Shown: one piece after another, positions 19,201-26,723 of the stretch
Numbering within the stretch: position 1 is the stretch's first letter
Layout of the letters: the number at the start of each line of letters is the position of its first letter
Assembly (NCBI GenBank): GCA_035512595.1
Contig: DATKDU010000399.1
Coordinates: 1 to 54,312, forward strand
Reading direction: 5' to 3'
DNA length: 54,312 nt
DNA from: DATKDU01 sp035512595
GTDB lineage: Bacteria; Planctomycetota; Planctomycetia; Pirellulales; Pirellulaceae
The notes under the pieces: generated by a model
What the model saw: only the letters and a program-made list of their open reading frames with translations
What the model was told of the DNA's origin: nothing
The model's database searches: none
Translations under genes and position numbers: made by a program

Positions 19201-22120
19201 GAGCGAATACGGCCGCTGCCATGGCGATGAGCGGCACATACCACAAGTGCAAAACCGCGGACCACTGGCTGCGCGATAGCCGGTGTTCGGCCGCGGCAGC
19301 CGTTTCCCACTCCAGCAGCTTGCGCCGTGTGGCCAGCAGTCGCACCAGGGTCCGCACGACGGCGTCGAGCATGAGCACTGCCTGATGCGGCAGAAATGCC
19401 AGGGAGAGAACCGTCAGTGCCAGCGAGCGAACCAACTCGGCCGCCAGACGCGGCACGTGCAGCCGCCACGAGCCTTCGCGGGGCCAACCACGGAGGGCCA
19501 TGCCGACGTGCGTCAGCAGCGGAAATGCCAGCACCAACAGGCCCACCGCCGTCGTCAGCCAGGCCTGCGCCGGCCAGAAGATCCAGCCGAAACTGAGCAG
19601 GATCAAGAGGGTCGGCGGCAGCAAGCTCCGCCGCAGATTGTCAAAAATCTTCCACCGCGACAGCAGCGAGAGGGGGTTTCGCTGCCAGCCGCGGGCGGTT
19701 GGCACGCGGGGAAAGAGCCACGGCAGGATTTGCCAGTCGCCGCGGACCCAGCGATGCTGCCGGCGGGCGTCGGCGTCGTAGCGGGCGGGAAAGCCGTCGA
19801 TGACCTCGATATCGCTGACCAAGGCGACGCGGGCGTGGCAGCCTTCGATCAGGTCGTGGCTGAGGATTTGATTCTCGCCAAACCGGCGGGCCAGCGACCG
19901 ATCGAACGCCCGCAGATCGTAGATTCCCTTGCCGGTGAAGCTCCCTTCGCCGAACAGATCCTGATAGACGTCGGAGGCGGCCGTGGTGTAGGGATCGATG
20001 CCAGGATGATTGGCGTACAGCCGCGAGAACCAGGTGCGGTTGGCGCTCCCCAGATGGACGCTGATCCGCGGCTGGAGCACCGCGTAACCCGCAGTGACCC
20101 GGTCGGTACTCCGCTCAAGGCTGCACAGCCGATCGTCAAATCGCGGTCGATTGAGGGGATGGGCCAGCGTGCCGATCAACTTGCGGGCCGTGCCGAACGG
20201 CAACTGCGTATCGGCGTCGAGGGTGATGACGAACTGCACCGAGTGCTGCTCGCGGACGTGCATCAGGGCGGCCACGTCCCCCTCCGAAACGACGTACGAC
20301 GTGTCCGCTGCGCCAGCGAGCAACCGGTTGAACTCCATCAGCTTTCCGCGCTTGCGTTCCCAGCCCATCCAGCGGCCTTCCTGAGGATTCCACTGCCGCT
20401 CGCGGTGAAACAAGAAAAAGGGGCGCCGGCCCTCGGCGCCGTACGTGGCGTTGAGCTGGCGAATGCCGGTCACGGCCTCGGCCACCAGCTCCTGATCGGC
20501 TGGCAACTGCTGCTGGTCGGCATCGGCGAAATCGGTCAAGAGCGCGAACCGCAGGGCCGGCTCCGGGTTGGCGAGAAAATGCGATTCCAGCCGCTGGAGC
20601 AGCAATTGAATTTCACGGCGAGAAGTCAGCAAGGACGGCACCACCACGAACGTCGAAAAAGCTGCTGGCACTTCCTCCTTGAATTCCAACTTGGGCAGCA
20701 GCCGCGGCGGCAGCCACAGCGTGACCAGCAGGTTCGTGAGGCTGACGGCCAGGTCGAGCGCGGGCATGATCGCCAACAGCGCGATAGCCCAGGCCTTGGC
20801 CAGCGGCGCGCCGCCGGCCAAGGCCAGAGACAGGAGAATCCCGACCAGGAGCGCCGTCCCGCCGGCGATGCTGCCGAAATAGGCGGCCGCAGGATGGCGC
20901 AGCAACCAACGCCGCCAGCGCAGCGCCAGCGGCGGTTGATACGCCGTCTCCTGTTCCAAGACTGCGCGGCCCCGATCGACCAGCCAATAGCCGACGTGCC
21001 GCTGAAGCTGAGCGTCTTGTGCGGTTTGGCGCGGGCGGCGCGCCAGGGCGATCGCTTGTTGTGCAATGTCCAGATCGCTGTGTTTCGTCCGCCTGGCGAG
21101 TTGTTCGACCGCGTCGCGATAACGGTTGCGGCTTTCAAAATCCATCTGCGAATAGACCTTGGCCGGATCCTCCCGCAGGATCTGCTCGGCCGGGTTTGTC
21201 CGCTCGAAGAACTGCACCCAGTCCAGCGCCGAAATCAGGCGCATGCTGGTGATGATGTTGCCGATGGAGACCTGATTGGCGGCCTGCCGCTGGTGCTCGT
21301 AGTGCGTGACATCGTGGACCGAGAGCTGGATCTCGGCCAGTTGCTGCTCAAGCCGTTTCAGGGCGGGCGCGGCCGCCGCACCACTGTGGTGAAACTGCTC
21401 CAGCATGTGCAGCACGATCGACGCGCAGGTGTCGAGCGACGACAGATCGAGCGGAAAAGGCGCATCCGGCTGCCACTCCTCCCACAGCTTCTGCGCTTGC
21501 CGCCGGCACCGCCGGGTCGCAACCATCTGCGCGGCGACGCGGCGAAGATTTTCGACCAGCACCAGCCGCAGCATGATCGGCACGGCCCACGTTTCACCGA
21601 TCGACAGCGGCGAGACCGACTGATACTCGCTGACAAAACGAACGATCGTCTCCTCGTCGAGCGCGCTGTCGGTGTGCAGGACCAGCTCCAGCGCCAGGGC
21701 ATACACCCGCGGCTCGCCCGACTCCAGCTTCGGCAGTTCCCAATAGTACCGCTGCGGCAGGTCGTCGCGAATTTCCCGGAGCTGCTCCTCGACGATGTAG
21801 TAGTTGTCCAGCAGCCATTCGGCCTCGGCCGTGACCTTGTCGCCGTGGCGAATCTCCGCGGCGATCTCCTCGTATGCCGAGCGCAGAAACTCGGCGTTGT
21901 CGGCAAAGCGAGCGACGAATCGCCGATCCTTCCGGGGGGACTTATCTACCCGTTGCGACTGGGCAAGCTGACGCGCGTGCTGATCGAGATGCTCGGCCCC
22001 ATACGCTTCGCCGCGCAAGACGCCCACTGGATAGCCGCAGCCAGTGGTCGCGACTTTACACGTTGACGGCGTATCGGGAGTGGGCGGCGGAGTCGTGGCA
22101 TTGGCAGCCGGAGCACTCAT
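13250..22120 (-). CDS. ndvB: Cyclic beta-1,2-glucan synthase (NdvB/Cgs-like)
   Basis: A protein of 2956 residues (2972 from an earlier ATG at 22168), matching the roughly 2800-2900 residues of rhizobial NdvB. In order: an N-terminal helical domain (RGEAYGAEHLDQHARQLA is typical); membrane segments near 430-500; a GT84 glycosyltransferase domain with VITLDADTQLPF (DxD near residue 635) and the QxxRW motif RQHRWVRGDWQ near 790; further membrane segments to about 1000; a glycoamylase-like domain (GLGEDLVVSPYSTMLAL near 1530) thought to control chain length; and two beta-sandwich/GH94 phosphorylase-like units, the last with CGDWNDGFNR near 2635 holding the catalytic Asp. The enzyme makes membrane-embedded, exported cyclic beta-1,2-glucans from UDP-glucose. 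No glucan exporter (ndvA) lies next to it. Confidence 0.93.
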   Translation of the reverse strand: MSAPAANATTPPPTPDTPSTCKVATTGCGYPVGVLRGEAYGAEHLDQHARQLAQSQRVDKSPRKDRRFVARFADNAEFLRSAYEEIAAEIRHGDKVTAEAEWLLDNYYIVEEQLREIRDDLPQRYYWELPKLESGEPRVYALALELVLHTDSALDEETIVRFVSEYQSVSPLSIGETWAVPIMLRLVLVENLRRVAAQMVATRRCRRQAQKLWEEWQPDAPFPLDLSSLDTCASIVLHMLEQFHHSGAAAAPALKRLEQQLAEIQLSVHDVTHYEHQRQAANQVSIGNIITSMRLISALDWVQFFERTNPAEQILREDPAKVYSQMDFESRNRYRDAVEQLARRTKHSDLDIAQQAIALARRPRQTAQDAQLQRHVGYWLVDRGRAVLEQETAYQPPLALRWRRWLLRHPAAAYFGSIAGGTALLVGILLSLALAGGAPLAKAWAIALLAIMPALDLAVSLTNLLVTLWLPPRLLPKLEFKEEVPAAFSTFVVVPSLLTSRREIQLLLQRLESHFLANPEPALRFALLTDFADADQQQLPADQELVAEAVTGIRQLNATYGAEGRRPFFLFHRERQWNPQEGRWMGWERKRGKLMEFNRLLAGAADTSYVVSEGDVAALMHVREQHSVQFVITLDADTQLPFGTARKLIGTLAHPLNRPRFDDRLCSLERSTDRVTAGYAVLQPRISVHLGSANRTWFSRLYANHPGIDPYTTAASDVYQDLFGEGSFTGKGIYDLRAFDRSLARRFGENQILSHDLIEGCHARVALVSDIEVIDGFPARYDADARRQHRWVRGDWQILPWLFPRVPTARGWQRNPLSLLSRWKIFDNLRRSLLPPTLLILLSFGWIFWPAQAWLTTAVGLLVLAFPLLTHVGMALRGWPREGSWRLHVPRLAAELVRSLALTVLSLAFLPHQAVLMLDAVVRTLVRLLATRRKLLEWETAAAAEHRLSRSQWSAVLHLWYVPLIAMAAAVFARPEARWLALPIAALWLVSPLLAHWISLPLRRRMSTLSEEQQGWLRILACKTWAFFEKYVGAEDHWLPPDNLQEYPQEKIAHRVSPTNEGLFLASALTARDFGFVGLCAVTETWERSLGNWLRLDRLRGHFYNWYDTLTLKPLFPRYVSTVDSGNLAACLLTVRQGIAELRTAPVLGPALWQGLQDTIAVARQALAALPSSTPISDLCHALERIAQHRPSPPSDPLAWHLLLHQLEADAALLRARLDEIRSSRDVPATDAVTKVENLLRWIASIQDDGRLLFPWAAMVAQLTRDQPPTNAASIPALPWQGIGGESQQKWRELVQHLSERTTPANLIAAAASGAHLHALRQQLAGELPDESLAAAIAWLDALAVALEAGSQAALELDRRLERLAQQMERTALEMDFRFLYNARRRLFSIGFNLEDEKLDRSHYDMLCSEARLASYLAIAKGDAEPRHWFQLGRQLTQLGGQSVLLSWGGTMFEYLMPPLFQQGYEGSLLSHSCRGAVARQQEYGLAQGVPWGVSESAYGALAANADYHYRSFGVPRLGLKRGLGEDLVVSPYSTMLALEVDPEGAVANLHHLVREGALGPWGLYDALDYSPQRVPAGKRSIVVRCYMAHHQGMSMLAMSNLLLDGCIRRRFNRHPLARSTELLLQERIPASAPLVEPHADEAAVVEVPVTDDELVSRRLVGVQTQTPRTHLLANGQYSVMVTNSGGSYSRWRDIAVTRWRPDTTCDNWGQFLYLRDVRSGAVWSATYQPSCAAPDAYEVIYSIDKAQFLRRDGELDTLLEITVSPENNAEVRQLTLTNHGSHPRQVEVTSYAEIALNTQGADVAHPAFQKLFIETEYIAEETALIARRRPRDSRQPALYAVHALACSENPAGSIQYETSRQEFLGRGRSPREPAALDPGARLSGQVGAVLDPIFSLRVTVTVRPHESVTLGLTTALASSREEALALADQYHDFRGVHRAFELAWAYHQVELRHLHLSPAKSHFYQRIAAALLYPDPTRRGAHELIRSNRLGQSGLWRHGISGDLPIVLIHVTQTEHADHVRELLSAHAYWTSHGLGVDVVVLNDYPGSYLDALHEQLVTLLEEAPRMPQRGGAIYLLRGAQLPREEKVLLEAAASVVFHGEHGSLAQQWDRPATPSTTPRRPPAQRFVAAQKRQAMAAPPTPASARLSRERGIAKLEFWNGYGGFAAGGREYHILLTNDRATPMPWSNVIANPVLGTLVTESGCGFTWFANSRENKLTSWSNDPVGDPPSEALYIRDETTGQTWSPLPAVLRDAGDYWIQHGQGYSRFVHHAAGIDHEVLVSIAPADPVKFVRVRLTNAGPAERTLSLTYFAEWVLGVCREQTQLHLQTEVDAATGALLVRNPYHPELGEQVAFLHVLGQQRSFTCDRTEFLGRNGDVRRPLALDQAQLSGASGPGLDPCGVVQTTRRLLSGAEAEVVFLLGAADNPEHLRQLLARYASPQAVQRACDETAAGWDALLGAVQVKTPNRALDLLVNRWLLYQTASCRMWGRSSFYQSGGAYGFRDQLQDSMALVYSQPQTARDHLLRAAARQFPEGDVQHWWHPPAGRGTRTRFSDDLLWLPLAVCHYVRITGDAAVLDDAAPFVRSPPLAAHEQERYELPTATVEQDSLYEHCKRAIAKGFTAGPHGLPLIGCGDWNDGFNRIGEEGRGESVWVGWFLLVLLREFIPLMRARGDDPLASEWETRADALRLALEQTAWDGQWYRRAYFDDGTPLGSTQNDECQIDSIAQTWAVMAGAESDRTDQALRAVLKQLVKRDEQLVLLFTPPLDQTNLDPGYVKGYLPGIRENGGQYTHAATWLIQALAQVGRIDDALAIYDLINPVHHAATSAGVAQYQVEPYVVAADVYGVPPHVGRGGWTWYTGSASWMYRVALESMLGLELRGNRLRLRPLLPSSWPGFELTFRRGRTTWKFIVSRNGPAANAHIEIELIEDGDLHEIHITPQTHPVAASEPVLEKD

Positions 22121-22204
22121 GCAAGATTGACCGCCAAAAGGAAAGTCTCGCTGTAAAGCCGCGACCACTGGCTGCGGCTATCCGCCTGCGTCCGCTACCC
22201 ATGT

Positions 22205-22411
22205 TCAAGCCACCGAGTCGGTTGCCACCGAGGTGGATTCGCGGGGAACGTGGCTGCGGTTCAGCGCGGTGCGCAGCTTCTGGTCTACAATCTGCGTGGG
22301 CCGGAGCCGACTACGTTGGTCGGTCACCATCGCTTCTTCTTCGCTGACGACCTGTGCGAGACGGGGACGAGTGTTGAACGTGCGATTGCGCAAATCCGAA
22401 AGAGTTGGCAT
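22205..22411 (-). CDS. Possible small hypothetical protein
   Basis: A 68-residue frame beginning MPTLSDLRNRTFNTRPRLAQ, with a GGAG about 9 bases before the ATG at 22411. It is charged, without membrane segment or signal peptide, and I do not recognise it. It lies on the same strand just upstream of the glucan synthase. A competing plus-strand frame covers the same bases, so coding is not certain. Confidence 0.3.
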   Translation of the reverse strand: MPTLSDLRNRTFNTRPRLAQVVSEEEAMVTDQRSRLRPTQIVDQKLRTALNRSHVPRESTSVATDSVA

Positions 22412-23009
22412 CGGTGCGACTCCATTCCCTAAAGAACATTTCAGCGATTCGGTCACCCCAAAGGTTTGTGTCTCCGGGACGCAAAACGCATGCCTAAATG
22501 TCACATTCGGCCGGGCAGCGACCGCTCCACATGCGTCGGCGACTCCGTTGGTTTACGTGCGGACCCAAGAATCTCAAGACTTTTCGGCGCGGCGATGACC
22601 GTGAGGCGCGAAGCATGACGCACACAGCGTTCACGACAATTTGTCGTTGCCAATTGCGCTCTTCGACACTTCTGTCGCCCACGGAAACCACAAAAATTGG
22701 ACCGGCCAAACCCAATGAACTCATTGCGGCCGCCAAGCCGCCTCAACTTACTCGTTGAGCAGCCCCTTGGACAGATGCCAGAGCAATTTTTTGCCAGCAC
22801 GCCCCAAAATGGAATCGGTGTGCATGGCAGGGCAGACAATGGACAACTTCCAACGACGAATACTGACTCACAAAAAAAACTTGCCGAAGGAAAGCTAACT
22901 GCGCAACGAAGCGCTGCCATCGCACTTTGCCTCATCGACGAATGCCAGGCCCCCCCGGCACGCTGCTAGCACATCGGGCTAGCGTTCGAAACTCGTCGGG
23001 AGCATCGCC
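22412..23009. other. Spacer before Ku, no gene seen
   Basis: About 600 bases. Frames exist on both strands but none has a convincing start, composition or recognisable motif. It must carry the Ku/LigD promoter (towards 23 kb) and probably that of the minus-strand genes; I see no clear sigma-70 boxes. A GGGAG at 22998-23002 serves as the Ku ribosome binding site. Confidence 0.5.
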
Positions 23010-23834
23010 ATGCAGCCAAGCTGGAAGGGGTTTTTGAAGTTAAGTCTGGTCTCGGTCCCTGTCGCCGCGTTCAGCGTCAACGAATCCACGGCTCGGCCGC
23101 AGATGCACCAACTCCATGCCGATTGCCATAGCCGCATTCGGTATCAGAAGAAATGTCCCATCCATGGAGACGTATCGAAGGACGAAATAGTGTCGGCTTT
23201 TGAACACGCCAAAGGCCAATATGTCGTCATTGAGAAGGAGGAGCTGACTGCAATTCGCGGCGAACGAGATCGTGAAATCTCCATCGATGTGGTGCTCTCG
23301 CCGGGAAGCATCGGCCCGATCCACATCACCGAACGCTCGTACTTCTTGGTGCCGGATGGCAAGGTGGCCCTCAAGCCGTACGCGCTCTTGCTGGAATGTC
23401 TGCGTCAGGACAACTTGGAAGCGGTGGGGCACGGCGTGCTGTTCGGCCGCGAAGAACTGGTGCTCCTTCGCCCGGCGGAGGATCTCATGACGCTGACGGC
23501 ACTCAAGTACGACGCCGAGGTTCGTACGCCGGACGAGTTGAATCCTCCGGATGCTCCGCCACTGAAGAAAGAGGAGGTTGCGCTCACGAAAACGTTGTTG
23601 GCGTCGTTTCTACAGGACAACTTTGATTTGTCGGAATTCACCGACCGCTACGCGACCGATCTGGCGAATCTGATCGAGGCCAAGGTGCAGGGCAAGGAGG
23701 TGGTGCGGCCTCCGGCGAGCGAGCCGGGCCCGGTCATCAATCTGATGGACGCGCTCAAGAAAAGTCTGGCAGCGAAAGGGAAACCGCGCCGCAATGCGAG
23801 TGCATCACGGCGGACTCGCCGCAAGAGCGGGTGA
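23010..23834 (+). CDS. ku: Bacterial Ku protein (non-homologous end joining)
   Basis: A 274-residue protein, the usual size of bacterial Ku. It opens with the family pattern SWKGFLKLSLVSVPVAAFSV and shows LHADCHSRIRYQKKCPIHGD, a variant of the conserved N-terminal segment that ends with a zinc-like cysteine pair, then GQYVVIEKEEL, which is near invariant in Ku. The homodimer forms a ring that binds DNA double-strand ends and recruits LigD. The C-terminus is a Lys/Arg-rich tail (RRNASASRRTRRKSG) of the kind that aids DNA binding. The start ATG has GGGAG eight to nine bases upstream. The ligD gene starts 56 bases after the stop on the same strand, so the two are very probably one operon and form a complete two-component NHEJ system. 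Confidence 0.95.
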   Translation: MQPSWKGFLKLSLVSVPVAAFSVNESTARPQMHQLHADCHSRIRYQKKCPIHGDVSKDEIVSAFEHAKGQYVVIEKEELTAIRGERDREISIDVVLSPGSIGPIHITERSYFLVPDGKVALKPYALLLECLRQDNLEAVGHGVLFGREELVLLRPAEDLMTLTALKYDAEVRTPDELNPPDAPPLKKEEVALTKTLLASFLQDNFDLSEFTDRYATDLANLIEAKVQGKEVVRPPASEPGPVINLMDALKKSLAAKGKPRRNASASRRTRRKSG

Positions 23835-23890
23835 GACAGTAACTGCCGATGGTACACCAGTTGCAACTCCCCTTCGCGGGAGTGGCAGCT

Positions 23891-26437
23891 ATGCCTTTGG
23901 CGGAATACCGGCGAAAGCGCAACTTTGACACGACGCCGGAGCCCACCGGGAAAGCGACAAAGCGTCGTCCCAGGCAGCCGTTGAAGTTTGTGGTCCAAAA
24001 GCACGCTGCCCGCCGACTGCATTATGACTTTCGCCTGGAGCTCGACGGTGTGCTGGTGAGCTGGGCGGTTCCCAAGGGGCCGAGCCTCGATCCCAACGAA
24101 AGGCGTCTGGCCGTCCACGTCGAGGATCATCCGCTCGACTACGGGGATTTTGAAGGCCGCATTCCCGAGGGGGAATACGGCGCCGGAGAAGTGGTCGTCT
24201 GGGATCGAGGCACGTGGACCCCCGATGGCGATCCGCGCAAAGATTTACGGCGCGGCCGGCTCGAGTTTCACCTGAAGGGCCAGAAGCTCACCGGCGGTTG
24301 GCGGCTGGTGCGCCTGTCGGGCGGGAAGGATGATGGCAAAGACAATTGGCTGCTCATCAAGCGGAACGATGAGTCGGCCCGGGATCGGCGTGAGATCGAC
24401 GTCGTCCAGGAACTCCCCCAGAGCGTCAAATCGGGCAAGCGAGTCGCCCGGAATGCCGCCAAGTTGACAACCAAAGGTACCGGCAAAAGGCGAGCGCGTC
24501 GCGCCAACTCGACGGCGTTAGCCGCGGCAGATTACCCACTGGCGCTGGCGACTCTGGTGAAGGAGCCGCCCTCCGGTAAGCAGTGGCTGCACGAGATCAA
24601 GTTGGATGGCTACCGGCTCCTGGTATTCATCCAGCAGCAGGACAAAGCTCGTCCCCGCGCTCGACTGTTCACGCGCAGCCAACTCGACTGGACGCTGCGT
24701 TACCCCGCCGTTGCTGATGCGGCTGCGAAATTGCCGGTGAAGTCGGCAGTGCTGGATGGAGAGTTGGTCGCTGTGGATGAAAAGGGGGTCAGCCGGTTTC
24801 AACTGCTGCAAAACGCAGCGGCCAGACGCGATCGACCGCTCGTCTTTTATGCTTTTGATCTGCTGCACCTGGACGGCGAAGACCTGCGCCCGCGGCCGCT
24901 GATCGAGCGGAAGGCGCTCTTGGCGCGTCTAATTTCGTCGAACGCAACGAGCATCATTCGCTATAGCGACCACGTCGCCGATCAGGGCCCTGCCTTTCTC
25001 GCCGAATGCTGCCGGCGCGGCCTGGAAGGCATGATCGCGAAACGGGCCGATCGTCCCTACCCTGGGGGCCGCACGATGGATTGGTTGAAGGTCAAGTGCT
25101 TGGGCCGGGAAGAATTGGTGATCGGAGGCTTTACCGCTTCGAAGGCGGCTGGCCGGCCCCTGGGCGCACTATTGGTCGGTTACTTCGACGAGGGCCAATT
25201 GGTCTATGCCGGCCGCGTGGGGACCGGATTCGACGCGGCCGCACTTCGCCAGTTAAAGGAACGCCTGCAGAGCTTACGCCAGACGAATTCCCCCTTTGCA
25301 GAACTTCCTCCCCGCGAGCGAGTTCGCAGAATGCAGTGGGTGCGTCCGCAGATGGTAGCCCAATTCGAGTTTGGGTCGTGGACGGACGCGGGAATCCTGC
25401 GACATGCCTCGTTTCAAGGGCTTCGCGAGGACAAACCGGCCGCGGCGGTGGGTCCGCCGGAGTCTTTGGCCAAGGGGCAAGAAACGAAACGAGTGATGAA
25501 GCCAACGAACAAGCGTCGTCAGACCGCCAAGAACGTTCGGTCCGTCCGGTCACAATCCAAGTCGGACCATGCTCCCGTCGCACTCACCAATCCCCAGCGA
25601 GTGCTCTTTCCCGACATTGGCTTTACGAAGGAAGACCTGGCCGACTACTACGCGTCTGTGGCTGACGTGCTGTTGCCGCATGTCGCGGGCCGCCCGCTCA
25701 GCCTGGTGCGCTGTCCTGAAGGTATCGGCCAGCCGTGCTTCTTTCAAAAACACGCCACGGCAGGCACCCCCGAAGTGTTGCGCCGCGTGTCGATCCCAGG
25801 GAAGAAGAGCACCCAAGAGCATCTGGTCGTTGATAGTGCCGACGGTCTGCGGGCGCTTGCTCAAATGAGCATCCTCGAGATCCATCCGTGGGGTTCGTTG
25901 GCAGAGCAACTCGAACAGCCCGATCGACTCATCTTCGATCTCGACCCTGGTCCCAAGGTCGATTGGAAAGCAGTGGTGGCGGCGGCGGTTCTTGTTCGCG
26001 ACGTGCTCGGCCGCCTGGACCTCGAGTCGTTCGTCAAGACCAGCGGCGGCAAGGGGCTGCACGTGGCTGCGCCCCTGACTGGGCGGACTACCTGGCCCGC
26101 GCTCAAGCAGTTTGCCCGCGCCATTGCCGAACATCTGGCTCAAGAGCAGCCCGACCGTTATACGGCCAAAATGGCCAAAGCGGCGCGCACCGGTCGAGTG
26201 TTCATCGACTATCTGCGGAACGACCGTGGCGCCACCGCGGTGGCGCCCTTCTCGCCCCGCGCCAAGGCCCAAGCGCCGGTCTCCATGCCAGTCGCGTGGG
26301 AGGACCTCTCCAAGCTCGATAGCGCCGCGGCATATACCGTGGCAAATGCTGGGCAGGCGACAAGGGGCCAGAAACGCGACCCGTGGCGCGATTTTTACAA
26401 GCTCCCCCAGAACCTACCCAAGGTTGCGACGAGGTAG
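23891..26437 (+). CDS. ligD: ATP-dependent DNA ligase D (PE-ligase-polymerase)
   Basis: An 848-residue multi-domain NHEJ enzyme. The start at 23891 (MPLAEYRRKRNFDTTPEP) matches the usual LigD N-terminus and follows GGGAG; a longer frame from 23849 is less likely. Domains: 3'-phosphoesterase (about 20-165; VVQKHAARRLHYDFRLELDG and EGEYGAGEV); ATP ligase (about 205-510; nucleotidyl Lys in EIKLDGYRLL, residue 237, then GMIAKRADRPY and WLKVKC); a basic linker; and the primase-like polymerase (about 565-840; FDLDPGPKVDW near 683 and VKTSGGKGLHV, then FIDYLRNDRGATAV). The PE-Lig-Pol order is that of Pseudomonas LigD, not the Pol-first mycobacterial order. It trims, fills and seals ends held by Ku, encoded directly upstream. 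Confidence 0.96.
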   Translation: MPLAEYRRKRNFDTTPEPTGKATKRRPRQPLKFVVQKHAARRLHYDFRLELDGVLVSWAVPKGPSLDPNERRLAVHVEDHPLDYGDFEGRIPEGEYGAGEVVVWDRGTWTPDGDPRKDLRRGRLEFHLKGQKLTGGWRLVRLSGGKDDGKDNWLLIKRNDESARDRREIDVVQELPQSVKSGKRVARNAAKLTTKGTGKRRARRANSTALAAADYPLALATLVKEPPSGKQWLHEIKLDGYRLLVFIQQQDKARPRARLFTRSQLDWTLRYPAVADAAAKLPVKSAVLDGELVAVDEKGVSRFQLLQNAAARRDRPLVFYAFDLLHLDGEDLRPRPLIERKALLARLISSNATSIIRYSDHVADQGPAFLAECCRRGLEGMIAKRADRPYPGGRTMDWLKVKCLGREELVIGGFTASKAAGRPLGALLVGYFDEGQLVYAGRVGTGFDAAALRQLKERLQSLRQTNSPFAELPPRERVRRMQWVRPQMVAQFEFGSWTDAGILRHASFQGLREDKPAAAVGPPESLAKGQETKRVMKPTNKRRQTAKNVRSVRSQSKSDHAPVALTNPQRVLFPDIGFTKEDLADYYASVADVLLPHVAGRPLSLVRCPEGIGQPCFFQKHATAGTPEVLRRVSIPGKKSTQEHLVVDSADGLRALAQMSILEIHPWGSLAEQLEQPDRLIFDLDPGPKVDWKAVVAAAVLVRDVLGRLDLESFVKTSGGKGLHVAAPLTGRTTWPALKQFARAIAEHLAQEQPDRYTAKMAKAARTGRVFIDYLRNDRGATAVAPFSPRAKAQAPVSMPVAWEDLSKLDSAAAYTVANAGQATRGQKRDPWRDFYKLPQNLPKVATR

Positions 26438-26477
26438 TCTGGAACTGAGACGCACATCAGAAAGATTTACAATCCAG

Positions 26478-26551
26478 TGGGCGGTACTTGACTCGAACAA
26501 GCGACCTCCACGATGTCAACGTGGCGCTCTAACCAACTGAGCTAACCGCCC
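26478..26551 (-). tRNA. tRNA-Val (anticodon GAC)
   Basis: The minus strand folds into a complete 74-base cloverleaf: acceptor GGGCGGT/ACCGCCC, D-arm GCTC/GAGC, anticodon stem CCACG/CGTGG with loop TTGACAT (anticodon GAC, reading GUC), and T-arm GCTTG/CAAGT with loop TTCGAGT. The discriminator base is A. No 3' CCA is encoded, so CCA must be added after transcription. It lies between ligD and the class V aminotransferase gene, on the opposite strand from both. Confidence 0.95.
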
Positions 26552-26723
26552 GTGTGGGGGGCAGATGCCATCGATTCCGCGGGCATCCGCCGACCGACTT
26601 ACCAATCTGACTTGCTCCTGAGGGATGGTCAAGTAGGCTGGCGTGCCGGTTCATTGCGGTGCGTCGCCGCGCGGAATATGCCGTAAAATGAAAGGTTGCT
26701 GCTTACTCCCACGGGACGCCTGC

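Noticed and set aside
19283..22066. Long plus-strand frame (927 residues) opposite the glucan synthase
   Set aside because: It is antisense to a well-supported NdvB gene, has Arg/Gln/Pro-rich composition and no recognisable motif; long shadow frames are expected at this GC content.
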